Below, piece after piece: positions 16,080-25,507 of a DNA stretch of 64,000 bases. Numbering within the stretch: the stretch's first letter is position 1; each line of letters begins with the position of its first letter. A program made the position numbers and the translations under genes. The notes under the pieces were generated by a model. That model searched no databases and was not told the DNA's origin. It saw nothing but the letters and a program-made list of their open reading frames with translations. The stretch is from Aquabacterium sp. (GTDB lineage: Bacteria > Pseudomonadota > Gammaproteobacteria > Burkholderiales > Burkholderiaceae_C): assembly GCF_030652515.1 (NCBI RefSeq), contig NZ_JAUSAR010000067.1, positions 1-64,000 of the forward strand. Reading direction: 5' to 3'.

Positions 16080-17627
16080 TCAGCGAAACACGCCCACGGC
16101 ATCGGCCAGGCAGGCCATCTGCTGCTTGACGCTTTCAGACGCCGCCGCACCTTGCTCCACCAGGGCCGCGTTCTGCTGAGTGATCTGGTCCAGATGACCA
16201 ATGGCCTGGCCTACCTGGGCAATGCCTGCGCTTTGCTCATGCGTGGCCGAGCTGATCTCCGCGATCAGATCCGACACCCGCTGAACCTGGGTGACGATGT
16301 CGTCCATGGTTTGGCCCGCATCGTTGACCAGCCTGGAGCCTGACTCCACCTTGTCAACGCTTTCGCTGATGAGGGTTTTGATCTCTTTCGCGGCGCCTGC
16401 ACTGCGATGCGCCAGGCTTCGCACTTCACTGGCCACGACCGCGAATCCTCGGCCCTGCTCGCCAGCCCGTGCGGCTTCAACGGCAGCGTTCAAGGCCAGG
16501 ATGTTGGTCTGGAAGGCGATGCTGTCGATCACGCCGATGATGTCCGTGATCTTCTTGGAACTGTGCGTGATGTCGTTCATGGTGGCCACGACGTCCGCCA
16601 CGGCGCGACCACCCTTGGCAGCCGCCTCACTGGCCGAGCCGGAAAGCGTGTTGGCCTGGCTGGCCGTGTCGGCGTTGTTCTTCACGGTGACGGTCATCTG
16701 CTCCATCGACGAGGCCGTTTCTTCCACACTGGCTGCGGCCTGTTCGGTGCGTGAGCTCAGGTCGTTGTTGCCTTGGGCGATTTCGTTGGTGGCCGTTTGC
16801 ACACTCAGCACTTGGCCGCGGACATCGTCGATGATCCAGCGGAACATCAGGCCCAGTTGACCGATCGTGCGCATCGTCATGCCGATTTCATCCACACGGT
16901 TCATGTGCAAGGCTGTTTGCATGTCGCCCGAAGCCACACGCAGGGCTTGATCGCGCATTTGTTCCAACGGCCTGGCGATCTGGCTTTCAAGCGCCCAATT
17001 GGCCAGCAGCGACAACGCCGCAACCGTGCCAGCAAAACCAAAGAATGCCACACCGCTGGCCAGGCCCAATGCCCATGCTGCGCCTACCAGCGCGGGCGCC
17101 AGCAACAGCAGGGTGGAGCGGATACGCCAACGCACAGGCATGGTCTGGAAAATTGAAGTCCACCCAGCCAGTCCGGTGCGCACGATCAAACCCTTGTGGA
17201 ACTGGCGGTTACCGGCCTTGCCTTCGCGGAAATCGCGGTACAGGCTTTCTGCCGCTGCAATCTCTTCATTGGAGGCCTTGGTGCGAACCGACATGTAGCC
17301 GGTCTGCTGGCCATGGCGCACCACCGGCGTGGCATTGGCACGAACCCAGTAGTGATCACCATTCTTGCGGCGGTTCTTGACCAGTGCCGTCCATGGCTCA
17401 CCTGCCTTGAGGGTGGCCCACATGTCGGCAAAGGCCTCTTTGGGCATGTCAGGGTGGCGCACCAGGTTGTGCGGCTGGCCCTGGATCTCTTCACGCGTGT
17501 AGCCGCTCACGGAGACAAAAGCGTCGTTGGCGTAAGTGATGTGGCTTTGGGTGTCCGTGGTGGACATCAATGTGGCATCGTCGGGGAACTCAAACGCTCG
17601 TTGAGTCACGGGTTGGTTGTCGCGCAT
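16080..17627 (-). CDS. Aer-like methyl-accepting chemotaxis protein with PAS domain
   Basis: A 515-residue chemoreceptor. An N-terminal PAS domain ([36 protein letters not shown]) matches the FAD-binding PAS of Aer redox receptors. It is followed by a hydrophobic region (residues 170-205), a HAMP segment and a C-terminal signalling domain with the hairpin tip [32 protein letters not shown]. It probably reports redox or energy state to CheA. There is no periplasmic sensor domain. The 74-residue hypothetical gene follows. Confidence 0.92.
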   Translation of the reverse strand: MRDNQPVTQRAFEFPDDATLMSTTDTQSHITYANDAFVSVSGYTREEIQGQPHNLVRHPDMPKEAFADMWATLKAGEPWTALVKNRRKNGDHYWVRANATPVVRHGQQTGYMSVRTKASNEEIAAAESLYRDFREGKAGNRQFHKGLIVRTGLAGWTSIFQTMPVRWRIRSTLLLLAPALVGAAWALGLASGVAFFGFAGTVAALSLLANWALESQIARPLEQMRDQALRVASGDMQTALHMNRVDEIGMTMRTIGQLGLMFRWIIDDVRGQVLSVQTATNEIAQGNNDLSSRTEQAAASVEETASSMEQMTVTVKNNADTASQANTLSGSASEAAAKGGRAVADVVATMNDITHSSKKITDIIGVIDSIAFQTNILALNAAVEAARAGEQGRGFAVVASEVRSLAHRSAGAAKEIKTLISESVDKVESGSRLVNDAGQTMDDIVTQVQRVSDLIAEISSATHEQSAGIAQVGQAIGHLDQITQQNAALVEQGAAASESVKQQMACLADAVGVFR

Positions 17628-17759
17628 GTGCCACCATTTACTGAGGAAAGGAACCGGTCACAGCGTTCGATCCGCCGGCAAGATCATGTTGAATGTTTGC
17701 ATATTCGGCCGATCCAGGATTTTCTTAAGAAGATTTGATTCGAGCCCCATTTCGGGCGT

Positions 17760-18335
17760 TCAGGGCGCTTTTTCCTCGCCAGGATTCAGCAGCCCATCAC
17801 GGCGTTCGGCCATCTCCCTGCGCATGACATGGAGATCTTGCGAACTCTGATTCGCTTTGGCACGGGGATAGATCAAACGCTCTTCCTCCTCGATGTGCTG
17901 TCGGCAAAGCGAAGTGAATCGATGGGCCAGAGATCGAAGCTCGCCAAGGTGAGGGTGGTTGTAGCCTCGGGCCATCATGTCCAGGTGGGGCACCAGACTC
18001 AGCCATAGCGATTCGATCTCGACATGGTCATGCCGAAGGTGCTCGATCGTGCGGGCCATGTCAGGGTCACCGCTTTTCAGCAAGATGGGAAACACGTGCT
18101 GCTCTTCATCCAGGTGGTGCGGCAGGCCCGTGGTGGTGAAAAACAAATGGATGCTCCGCGCCAGCGTTCTGGCTGAGGCATCGACACCCTGCGCGCTCAC
18201 GTGCTCGATCAAAGTGTGGAGGTCTTCCAGCATGGCCAGGATTTCCTGATGGCAGCTGTCAAGCACGTCAAAAGGCATCGGGGCATAGAAGGCCGCTTGC
18301 GCGTGGGAAAGGGGCCGATCGGGTGAGTGCGTCAT
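17760..18335 (-). CDS. Hemerythrin-domain protein
   Basis: A 191-residue four-helix hemerythrin-like protein. Diiron-type ligands are visible in order: the His of SCHQEILAML, the HHLDEEQHVFP block, HLRHDHVEIE, and CRQHIEEEERLIYP. Members bind oxygen or take part in iron or NO handling. A GAGG lies six bases before the ATG. It is divergent from the response regulator/kinase pair at 18460, with about 125 bases between the starts, which suggests shared regulation. Confidence 0.85.
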   Translation of the reverse strand: MTHSPDRPLSHAQAAFYAPMPFDVLDSCHQEILAMLEDLHTLIEHVSAQGVDASARTLARSIHLFFTTTGLPHHLDEEQHVFPILLKSGDPDMARTIEHLRHDHVEIESLWLSLVPHLDMMARGYNHPHLGELRSLAHRFTSLCRQHIEEEERLIYPRAKANQSSQDLHVMRREMAERRDGLLNPGEEKAP

Positions 18336-18459
18336 GGCGTCCTCGCTTTCAATGCGGCCAGCGCAATGGGTTCATAATCATCTCCATCCGGGCTGCCGTC
18401 AGACCCATGAAAATAGACGACGGCCCTCGAATCCCTTTGCGCCAGATCAAGAAATCAAC

Positions 18460-19194
18460 GTGTCAAGCCCAGTCCACATTGCCGTTGTCGATGATGAGCC
18501 CGAGATCACCCGATTGCTGGGCAACTACCTCTCCGGTCATGGGTTCCGTGTCAGCACGCTCCACTCCGGCGCGGCCTTGATGGCAATGATGGCGATTGAT
18601 GCGCCTCAGGTGGTGCTGCTGGACCTGGGCTTGCCCGGCGAGGACGGCTTGGGCATCGCCCGGCAGATTCGCGAAAACTGGCGTTGTGGCCTCTTGATCG
18701 TGACCGGCCGGGGCGACCCGGTGGACAAAGTGGTGGGCCTTGAACTGGGCGCAGACGACTATGTCACCAAGCCTTTTGATCTGCGCGAACTGCTGGCCCG
18801 CACCAAGGCGGTTTTGCGCCGAATCGCACCGCCCGCGACCGAGCCTGCCCTGCAGGCCGCGCCCCAGGTTCATGACGCATGGTGTTTTCTGAACTGGACC
18901 TTTGACCAAGGTGCCCGCCGCTTGTTGGCACCGCAAGGCGACGAGGTGCCACTGACCAGCGGCGAGTTCGATTTGCTGGCAGTGTTTCTGCAGCATCCCG
19001 GGCGCGTGTTGTCCCGCGACTTCCTGCTGGAACACACCCGAGGGCGTGAGGCGGGGCCCTTCGACCGCACGATCGATGTGCAGGTGGGGCGCCTTCGCAA
19101 GAAGCTCGAAGAAGACTCGCAGGATCCCAAGATCATCAAGTCGGTCCGCGGGGCGGGGTACGTCTTCGTGCCGATCGTCAGCGCCGCATCATGA
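18460..19194 (+). CDS. OmpR-family response regulator
   Basis: A 244-residue two-domain regulator: receiver (phospho-acceptor D55 in LLDLGLPGEDG, K104 in VTKPFD) and a C-terminal winged helix ending KSVRGAGYVFVPI. The open frame begins at 18334 inside unrelated sequence, so the GTG at 18460 (VSSPVHIAVVDDEP) is the chosen start. It is co-transcribed with the hybrid kinase, the stop and start overlapping in ATGA. It resembles TorR/OmpR regulators. Targets unknown; the divergent hemerythrin gene is a candidate. Confidence 0.9.
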   Translation: MSSPVHIAVVDDEPEITRLLGNYLSGHGFRVSTLHSGAALMAMMAIDAPQVVLLDLGLPGEDGLGIARQIRENWRCGLLIVTGRGDPVDKVVGLELGADDYVTKPFDLRELLARTKAVLRRIAPPATEPALQAAPQVHDAWCFLNWTFDQGARRLLAPQGDEVPLTSGEFDLLAVFLQHPGRVLSRDFLLEHTRGREAGPFDRTIDVQVGRLRKKLEEDSQDPKIIKSVRGAGYVFVPIVSAAS

Positions 19195-21266
19195 ACCATC
19201 ATTTGCCCGCAGGTCTGGACCAGGTCTCGGTATTCCAGTCCATCTTCAAGGCGTATCCCGATGCCCTGTTGCTGGTGGACGGCGGCGGCACGATCGTGAT
19301 GGCCAACCCGGCGGCCACCGAGCTGCTGGGTTACGGCATGGGTGAACTGGTGGGGCTCGCGGTTGATGCCTTGGTACCCGATGCCATTCGCCCTCGGCAT
19401 GCCCACTACCGTGAAGAATATAGCCACAAACCGCATGCCCGCCCAATGGGCACGCAGATGGACCTGGTGGCCAAACGCAAAGACGGCTCGGAGGTGATGG
19501 TCGAAATTGCGCTCAGCCCGCTCAAAGACTTCGGCTTTCCTTATGTCGTGACTGCGATCCGGGGCATCGGGGCCTACCCACGCGTCAAGCAGGCTTTGCA
19601 GCGCGCCCGGTACAGCGACTATGTGGCTCGTTTGGGGCGGCTGGCGGTGGACATGCGTGACCCCCAGGAGCTCATGCAGCAGGTGCCGGTGATGGCCACG
19701 GATGCCTTGCAGGTCGAATCCAGCGCGGTGTACCTGCTGGATGACAGCCGCTTGCATTTTCAGGTGGCCAGCGGTGTGGGCTTGGTGGCAGAAGAGCCGC
19801 TGCGCACCCTGATTCCCTGCACGCCTGATCGCATTCCGGGCCATGTTCTGGCCACCAATGCACCGCTGCTGGTGCCCGATGGGCGCATTGAAACGCGCGT
19901 CACCGTGTTGCCCGCCTACCTGGAGGCCGGGCTGATCAGTGGCTTGGCCGTGCCGCTTTCCGATCGTGGCAGGACGGTGGGTGTGCTGGTCGTCAGGTCC
20001 ACGCAAGCGGCACGTTTTGGTGAAGACGAAACCCGCTTCCTGGAGTCGGTCGGCAATCTGCTGGCCAGCACTTTGCAACGAGCGCAAACCGAAGAGGCCT
20101 TGCGGCATTCACAGCGCCTTGAAAGCGTCGGGCAACTCACCGGCGGCATCGCGCACGATTTCAACAACCTCCTGACCGTCATCCAGGGCAACCTCCAGGT
20201 GCTGGAAGAGCTACCCGCCATCACCGGCGATCCACATGCCCAGCAGTTGCTTGGCGCGGCGTTGAGGGCGGGCAAGCGAAGTGCCGAGTTGACCAGCAAG
20301 CTTCTGGCCTTTTCTCGCAGGCAAGTGCTGCAGCCGGGGCGAGTCGATGTGGTCGCTCAACTGTACTCATTGGCCGACATGTTGCGGCGCACCTTGGACC
20401 AGCGCATTCAGATCAGGTTGGAGGTGGATGAGTCGTGCCCGCCTTGCCTGGCCGACCCGGGCCAACTCGAAGCCGCACTGCTCAACCTGGCCATCAATGC
20501 GCGCGATGCGATGCCCGATGGTGGCACGCTGACCATCGCCTGCAAAGCCTGCGATACCTTGCCAGACGATATTCAATCCGAGGTGGTGGATGCGGATGGC
20601 CAGGCCACGACCCATCCCTTTGTCGAAATATCACTGACAGACACGGGCACGGGCATGTCCGAGGAGGTCAAGAAGCGCGCGTTCGAACCCTTCTTCACGA
20701 CCAAAGAAGCCGGTCGAGGCACGGGGCTGGGCTTGAGCACGGTCTACGGTTTTGCCCGGCAATCGAGGGGTGCGGTGGCGATGGACAGCACCATCGGCGT
20801 TGGCACAACCTTGACCTTGTACATCCCCGCAACACCTCAGAAGGATGAGCCGGAGTTGTCACCCGCCACGTCCAAACACCTGGTGCCAGTGAACCTTAGG
20901 GTGGTGCTGGTTGAAGACGACGCGGAGGTCAGAGCCGTTGTTCAGCGTTTTCTCGAAACACTGGGCTGCCGGGTCACGCCTTTCGCCAGTGCGGAAGAGG
21001 CATTGATCGGTTTCGATGCCGGTGAGGATGCTCAACTCCTGCTGACCGACATCGCCTTGGGGCCGGGCATGCGCGGCATGGAGCTGGCCAAGATCGCGCA
21101 AGCACGCTGGCCCGCTTTGGCCATCATCCTGATGTCGGGTTTCTCATCCGAACTGCTGGACGCCAACCGCGACGCGCCCGAGCATTGGGAGTTGCTCCAG
21201 AAGCCTTACGGCCGAGATGAGCTGGCCAATGCCATCGCCAGGGTCACCTCGGCATCACCTCATTGA
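19191..21266 (+). CDS. Hybrid histidine kinase (PAS-GAF-HK-REC)
   Basis: A 691-residue soluble kinase. Order: PAS (residues 15-125, IFKAYPDALLLVDGGGTIVMANPAATELLGY), GAF (145-300), a dimerisation/phosphoacceptor helix with H322 in GGIAHDFNNLLTVI, an ATPase domain (DTGTGMSEEVKKRAFEPFFTTK), and a C-terminal receiver with D620 in LLLTDIALGPG. No membrane segments, so it senses a cytoplasmic cue. It overlaps the response regulator gene by four bases. The C-terminal receiver may tune signalling to the partner regulator. Confidence 0.92.
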   Translation: MNHHLPAGLDQVSVFQSIFKAYPDALLLVDGGGTIVMANPAATELLGYGMGELVGLAVDALVPDAIRPRHAHYREEYSHKPHARPMGTQMDLVAKRKDGSEVMVEIALSPLKDFGFPYVVTAIRGIGAYPRVKQALQRARYSDYVARLGRLAVDMRDPQELMQQVPVMATDALQVESSAVYLLDDSRLHFQVASGVGLVAEEPLRTLIPCTPDRIPGHVLATNAPLLVPDGRIETRVTVLPAYLEAGLISGLAVPLSDRGRTVGVLVVRSTQAARFGEDETRFLESVGNLLASTLQRAQTEEALRHSQRLESVGQLTGGIAHDFNNLLTVIQGNLQVLEELPAITGDPHAQQLLGAALRAGKRSAELTSKLLAFSRRQVLQPGRVDVVAQLYSLADMLRRTLDQRIQIRLEVDESCPPCLADPGQLEAALLNLAINARDAMPDGGTLTIACKACDTLPDDIQSEVVDADGQATTHPFVEISLTDTGTGMSEEVKKRAFEPFFTTKEAGRGTGLGLSTVYGFARQSRGAVAMDSTIGVGTTLTLYIPATPQKDEPELSPATSKHLVPVNLRVVLVEDDAEVRAVVQRFLETLGCRVTPFASAEEALIGFDAGEDAQLLLTDIALGPGMRGMELAKIAQARWPALAIILMSGFSSELLDANRDAPEHWELLQKPYGRDELANAIARVTSASPH

Positions 21267-22054
21267 AGCGTGGCCGTGCGGGTGGCAGGCAAGCTGCTTT
21301 CAATGAAAGCCACCAGTTGCGCCACGTCGGGGATCAGGATGTCGCGTCGGCCTTTGGCCGTGAAGCCGATCAGGCTCTTGCTGGCCAATCGGGTCAAGGC
21401 GCGGCTGACGGTTTCCAGCGTCATGCCCAGGTAATTGCCAATTTCTGCGCGGGTCATGCGCAATGTGATCTGGTCGGTGCGCAAGCCGCGCTGGGCCAGT
21501 GACTCGGCCCAGTACCGCAGGAAGTCGGCCACCCGGGCATCGGCGGACAAGGTGCACAGCGACAACAGCGAATCCCGGTCACGCGTGATTTCACGGCTCA
21601 TGGACTCGTGGAGCAGGGTCAGCAACGCTGGCTGCGCAGCGGCGGCCTGGCACAAGGCTTCGTAGCTCAGGCACCAGACTTCAGCCGTGTCCATCGCGAC
21701 GGCGTCGCAGCCATAGCGGCCACGTGCAATGCCGTCAAAGCCCAGCCAATCACCCTTGAAGTGCAAGCCGACGACTTGTTCACGGCCATCCTGCGATGCA
21801 TTGATGGTCTTGAAGATGCCCGAATTGAGCACGTACAGGTACTTGAAAGGTTGCCCGGCCTCATAGATCTTGTCGCCCGCGTGCACCAGGCGCCGCTGGA
21901 TGGTCACGGCTTGTTGCAGCAAACGCAGGCTACCCGCAATCCGTTCGCTCACCACCGTGGCATCCGTGTTTCTCCAGCCCAGATCGGCCATCGCCGGGAC
22001 GGCGAAGGGCGGGTGAGCGGGCAGGGCAGAAGTGTGGGTGGAAGTGGTGGTCAT
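21260..22054 (-). CDS. Crp/Fnr-family transcription regulator lacking the N-terminal Cys cluster
   Basis: About 264 residues: cyclic-nucleotide-like sensor domain (IYEAGQPFKYLYVLNSGIFKTI), long dimer helix, and a helix-turn-helix with ETVSRALTRL. This is the FNR-type E..SR recognition helix that reads TTGAT-N4-ATCAA. The Cys ligands that hold the 4Fe-4S cluster near the N-terminus of E. coli FNR are missing, although a Cys equivalent to FNR Cys122 (EVWCLSYEAL) remains. It is adjacent to the microaerobic respiration genes, and two FNR boxes lie in that block. Start chosen at ATG 22054; a TTG-initiated longer form to 22096 is possible. Its 3' end overlaps the convergent kinase by seven bases. 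Confidence 0.88.
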   Translation of the reverse strand: MTTTSTHTSALPAHPPFAVPAMADLGWRNTDATVVSERIAGSLRLLQQAVTIQRRLVHAGDKIYEAGQPFKYLYVLNSGIFKTINASQDGREQVVGLHFKGDWLGFDGIARGRYGCDAVAMDTAEVWCLSYEALCQAAAAQPALLTLLHESMSREITRDRDSLLSLCTLSADARVADFLRYWAESLAQRGLRTDQITLRMTRAEIGNYLGMTLETVSRALTRLASKSLIGFTAKGRRDILIPDVAQLVAFIESSLPATRTATLQ

Positions 22055-22191
22055 CTGCGGCTTTCTCAGGGCGGTGCGTTGGAGGGTGTCTGTCAATGCT
22101 GCTCAGTCTAGAAATCGCGGATCAATGACGTGCCAACGCTCTGTCGCGCTCCGTAACGTTGCGTAAACGGCTTGTATCAAGGCGGCATCGT

Positions 22192-22205
22192 TTGACCTGC
22201 GTCAA
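22192..22205. promoter_or_regulatory. FNR-type box (TTGAC-N4-GTCAA)
   Basis: A perfect TTGAC/GTCAA palindrome with a four-base spacer fits the FNR consensus TTGAY-N4-RTCAA. It lies between the divergent regulator gene (start 22054) and the gene at 22284, and could control either. The arms match the recognition helix of the neighbouring regulator. Confidence 0.75.
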
Positions 22206-22283
22206 GCACGGCGGCCGGGTTGCCGCTTAGCCTCCGACCTCGGCAGAACATCATTCCGATGCCATGCCTCATGGCCGCCCAAT

Positions 22284-22814
22284 GTGAGCATCTACCTCGA
22301 CTTCAACGCGCTGAACATCCCGACCGGCCTGAACGAACAGCAGGCCGAGGCCCTGTGCTGTGTGGCGGACAGTCTGGCTGGGCCAGGCACTGGCGGCGCG
22401 CCCCAGATGCTGCTGCGTGGCAAGAACATTGCCCTCATTTACGGGTCATCGGATCCGGAAGATGCCAGCACTTTCGAGCATGCCGCCACCAGCCTGGGCG
22501 CACGCGTGGCACGGATCCGCTCGGGTGATGCAGGCCTGAGGCCAGGGGCTGAGCTCATCGCCACGGCCAGAATGCTGGGCAGGCTGTATGACGCGGTTGA
22601 GTGCCAGGGGGTTGATGGCGAGGTGGTTGAACAGTTGGCACAACATGCCGGCACCGTGGTCTACAACGCCATTGGCGCCAGCAGCCATCAGGCGTTCAAA
22701 CAATTCGATCGCATGAGGCATCAGGCGCTGGCGCACGTGGCCGGCACGGCCCATGATGACCATGGTTGCCGCGAAGCCTTCATTCAAGCCGTGTTGCTGA
22801 GCACCCTGCGCTGA
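22284..22814 (+). CDS. Ornithine carbamoyltransferase N-domain-like protein, catalytic motif lost
   Basis: A 176-residue protein matching only the N-terminal (carbamoyl-phosphate) domain of ornithine carbamoyltransferases: LLRGKNIALIYG, FEHAATSLGARV, TARMLGRLYDAVECQG and EQLAQHAGTVVYNAIG align to the family order. The signature STRTR loop that binds carbamoyl phosphate is absent; the position reads SSDPEDAST. The ornithine-binding C-terminal domain is also missing, so ordinary OTC activity is not expected. It begins with GTG, and an FNR box lies about 85 bases upstream. ccoI starts seven bases after its stop, so the gene opens an oxidase-assembly operon. Function unknown. Confidence 0.72.
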   Translation: MSIYLDFNALNIPTGLNEQQAEALCCVADSLAGPGTGGAPQMLLRGKNIALIYGSSDPEDASTFEHAATSLGARVARIRSGDAGLRPGAELIATARMLGRLYDAVECQGVDGEVVEQLAQHAGTVVYNAIGASSHQAFKQFDRMRHQALAHVAGTAHDDHGCREAFIQAVLLSTLR

Positions 22815-22821
22815 CCATCCC

Positions 22822-25083
22822 ATGAACATCCAGCCCCAGCCTCCACCGCCCTCCATGCCCGAGGCCCAGGTGGCGGTGCTCGATGACGAGGTGGAGGCTG
22901 CGCGATTCACCCGCTGGACATCCGTGGCCAATGGTCGGCGACTGGGCGAGTCATCCTTGCGCATTGGCGGCATGCATTGCGCGGCTTGCGCATCGACCAT
23001 CGAGCATGCGCTCCGAGCCGTGCCCGGCGTGACCGAGGTGCGCGTCAGCGCCGCAGGGCAGTGCGCGACCGTCTCCTGGGATGTTGAGTTGACCCGCCCC
23101 TCAGCGCTGGTGCAGGCCATCGAGCAAGCCGGCTATCGCGCTTCACCAGACACCGTGGCCGGCGCTCGGGCCATGCGCTTGAAGGAATCGCGCGATGCGC
23201 TTTGGCGCCTGTTCGTGGCCTCTTTTTGCGCCATGCAGGTGATGATGTTGGCCACCCCGTCGTACGTCAGTGCAACTGGCGAACTCGCGCCCGACTTGAA
23301 ACAGTTGCTGGATTGGGGAAGCTGGCTGCTCACGCTGCCGGTGATGATCTTCGCAGCAGCGCCCTTCCTGACCGGCGCCTGGCGCTCATTGCGGCATGGC
23401 CGAATCGGGATGGACGTGCCAGCCGCGCTGGGCATGCTGGTGGCCTTCATCGCCAGCAGTGGCGCCACCTTCGATCCGGAAGGCGTTTTTGGCCGCGAGG
23501 TTTACTTTGATTCGCTGACCATGTTCGTCAGCTTCCTGTTGGGGGGGCGGTACCTCGAAATGCGGGCCCGCCACCATGCTGAACGCTCGCTCGAGGACAC
23601 CATTGGGCGCCTGCCCGAGGTGGCCTTGCGCGAGCACCCGGATGGCAGCGTGGCCGCGATCAGCGTGCTGCGCCTGCAGCGCGGCGACACCGTTCGGGTG
23701 CCGGTGGGCGGGGCATTCTGTGCCGATGGTGTCCTGACCCAAGGCCAGACGCGCGCAGATGAATCGCTGCTGACAGGTGAGTCAACCCCCGTCGAAAAGA
23801 CCATTGGCGATGCGGTGGTGGCGGGGAGCCTGAACCTGGGCGCCCCGGTCGCCATGCGGGTCGAGCACGTGGGGGCGGACACCCGCTACGAGGCGATCGT
23901 GGCCATGATGCGCGACGCCCGCACCCAGCGCCCCTCGGCGATCACGGCGGGTGACCGCTGGGCGACGCCGTTCCTGTGGGCCATCCTGGTGCTGGCGGCC
24001 GGAGCAGCGGCTGTGTGGAGCGTGATCGATCCCTCCCGGGCCATCTGGGTTGCCGTCTCCGTGCTGATCGTGACTTGCCCATGCGCGTTGTCACTGGCGG
24101 CGCCTTCCGCCATGCTGTCGGCCGCCATGGCCCTGGGCAAGCGGGGCCTGCTGTTGCGCCGGATCGAGGCCATTGAAGGCCTTGCTGGCATGCAGACCTT
24201 GTTCATCGACAAAACCGGCACCTTGACCGAGGCGCAGCGCCAGCAGGCCACCATGATCCGCACCGGCCTGGATGAGCATTGGACCGATGATGCGGTACGC
24301 CAACAAGCCGCCTCGCTCGCCGCCTGGTCCACGCACCCCCTGGCCAAGGTGCTGGCACAAGAGACAGCCAAATCCGCAACGGCATGGCATGGTCTGCGTG
24401 AAACGCCGGGCCAGGGCATTGAGGGTTGCGCCAGCGACGGATCGCGCTGGCAACTGGGGCGCGCATCCTCCGTGGTGCCAGTGGCGGCCAACGATGGCCA
24501 TGATGCGGAAACTTGGCTGAGCCGCGATGGTCAACCGGTGGCTTGCTTCCGGTTCACCGAGACACTGCGTCCTGGCGCCATGGAGGCCGTCCGCAGCCTT
24601 GAACAGGATGGCGTGAAAGTCATCTTGTTGTCGGGTGACAGCGTGGAGCGTGCTCATCATGTGGGCCGCTTGCTGGGCCTGAGTGGCTGCCAAGGCGGCA
24701 TGGCGCCTCAAGACAAGCTGAGCGCGGTGCGCGAGGCTCAGGCGCGGGGGCAGCATGTCGCCATGCTGGGCGATGGCATCAATGACGCGCCCGTTCTGGC
24801 GCAAGCCGACACTTCCATTGCCATGGGGGAGGGGGCGCAAATTGCCCGGGCCCAGGCTGATGGGGTGTTGGTCACCAATGACTTGCAGGATGTCGTTCGC
24901 GCACGCGCCCTCGCCAAAAAAGCCTTGCGCGTCGTGCGCCAAAACCTCATCTGGGCTGCTTCTTACAACGCGGCCTGCATACCGTTGGCCCTGATGGGTT
25001 GGTTGCCGCCTTGGGCTGCTGGTCTGGGCATGGCCACCAGTTCACTGTTGGTCGTGTTGAACTCCTTGCGCCTTTCGCGCTGA
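22822..25083 (+). CDS. ccoI: Copper-type P1B ATPase for cbb3 oxidase assembly (CcoI/FixI)
   Basis: A 753-residue heavy-metal P-type ATPase. The N-terminal metal-binding domain has MHCAAC (C53, C56); eight membrane helices include the CPC metal site (C419-C421); the phosphorylation site is DKTGT (D463) and the hinge GDGINDAPVL is present. CcoI exports or delivers copper for the CuB centre of cbb3 oxidase. Identity as CcoI rather than a general CopA rests mainly on context: ccoS follows by six bases, with fixH-like, ccoNO, ccoP and ccoG downstream. Confidence 0.92.
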   Translation: MNIQPQPPPPSMPEAQVAVLDDEVEAARFTRWTSVANGRRLGESSLRIGGMHCAACASTIEHALRAVPGVTEVRVSAAGQCATVSWDVELTRPSALVQAIEQAGYRASPDTVAGARAMRLKESRDALWRLFVASFCAMQVMMLATPSYVSATGELAPDLKQLLDWGSWLLTLPVMIFAAAPFLTGAWRSLRHGRIGMDVPAALGMLVAFIASSGATFDPEGVFGREVYFDSLTMFVSFLLGGRYLEMRARHHAERSLEDTIGRLPEVALREHPDGSVAAISVLRLQRGDTVRVPVGGAFCADGVLTQGQTRADESLLTGESTPVEKTIGDAVVAGSLNLGAPVAMRVEHVGADTRYEAIVAMMRDARTQRPSAITAGDRWATPFLWAILVLAAGAAAVWSVIDPSRAIWVAVSVLIVTCPCALSLAAPSAMLSAAMALGKRGLLLRRIEAIEGLAGMQTLFIDKTGTLTEAQRQQATMIRTGLDEHWTDDAVRQQAASLAAWSTHPLAKVLAQETAKSATAWHGLRETPGQGIEGCASDGSRWQLGRASSVVPVAANDGHDAETWLSRDGQPVACFRFTETLRPGAMEAVRSLEQDGVKVILLSGDSVERAHHVGRLLGLSGCQGGMAPQDKLSAVREAQARGQHVAMLGDGINDAPVLAQADTSIAMGEGAQIARAQADGVLVTNDLQDVVRARALAKKALRVVRQNLIWAASYNAACIPLALMGWLPPWAAGLGMATSSLLVVLNSLRLSR

Positions 25084-25089
25084 CCCGGC

Positions 25090-25257
25090 ATGGACATCCT
25101 CTATCTGTTGATTCCCCTGTCGTCGGTCTTGGTGCTGGTCATCTTGGGTGTTTTTGCCTGGGCACTGTATTCCGGTCAGTTTGACGATGTGGAGCAGCAC
25201 GGCGAGCAAATTCTGGATGCCGCGCAAGAAGCGATTGATCTGCATCAAGGCGACTGA
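25090..25257 (+). CDS. ccoS: CcoS, cbb3 oxidase maturation protein
   Basis: A 55-residue single-membrane-helix protein, MDILYLLIPLSSVLVLVILG, with the family motif FAWALYSGQFDDVEQHGEQIL. CcoS is needed for cofactor insertion into cbb3 oxidase. It starts six bases after the ccoI stop. It is too short to be obvious by length alone, but the SGQFDD motif is diagnostic. Confidence 0.92.
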   Translation: MDILYLLIPLSSVLVLVILGVFAWALYSGQFDDVEQHGEQILDAAQEAIDLHQGD

Positions 25258-25305
25258 AGGCACTTCATCGAACAATCTCTGCTGAGCAAGAAAGCAGAGG
25301 CTTTG

Positions 25306-25497
25306 ATGGCTGACAACACACAAACAATCATGGGGCCACCCACGCTGCCATGGTGGCGCATCCGCATGGTGTGGCTGGTGATTGGCGGCCCGGCCTTGGT
25401 CGTGGTCGCTGGCTTCATCACGCTGGCATTGGCCATTCACGGCGGTGACCAGCCTGTGCCCAATCCAGGATCTGCCTCGCAGGCTTTTCGTCGTTGA
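25306..25497 (+). CDS. Short FixH-like membrane protein
   Basis: A 63-residue protein with one membrane helix (MVWLVIGGPALVVVAGFITLALAI) after the short segment PPTLPWWRIR. The pattern W-R-x-R-M-V-W-L-V-I-G-G-P resembles the start of FixH/CcoH, the oxidase assembly factor, but the periplasmic part is very short. AGAGG lies six bases upstream of the ATG. Position in the cco operon supports an assembly role. Family assignment is tentative. Confidence 0.62.
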   Translation: MADNTQTIMGPPTLPWWRIRMVWLVIGGPALVVVAGFITLALAIHGGDQPVPNPGSASQAFRR

Positions 25498-25507
25498 CGC
25501 TGACGCC

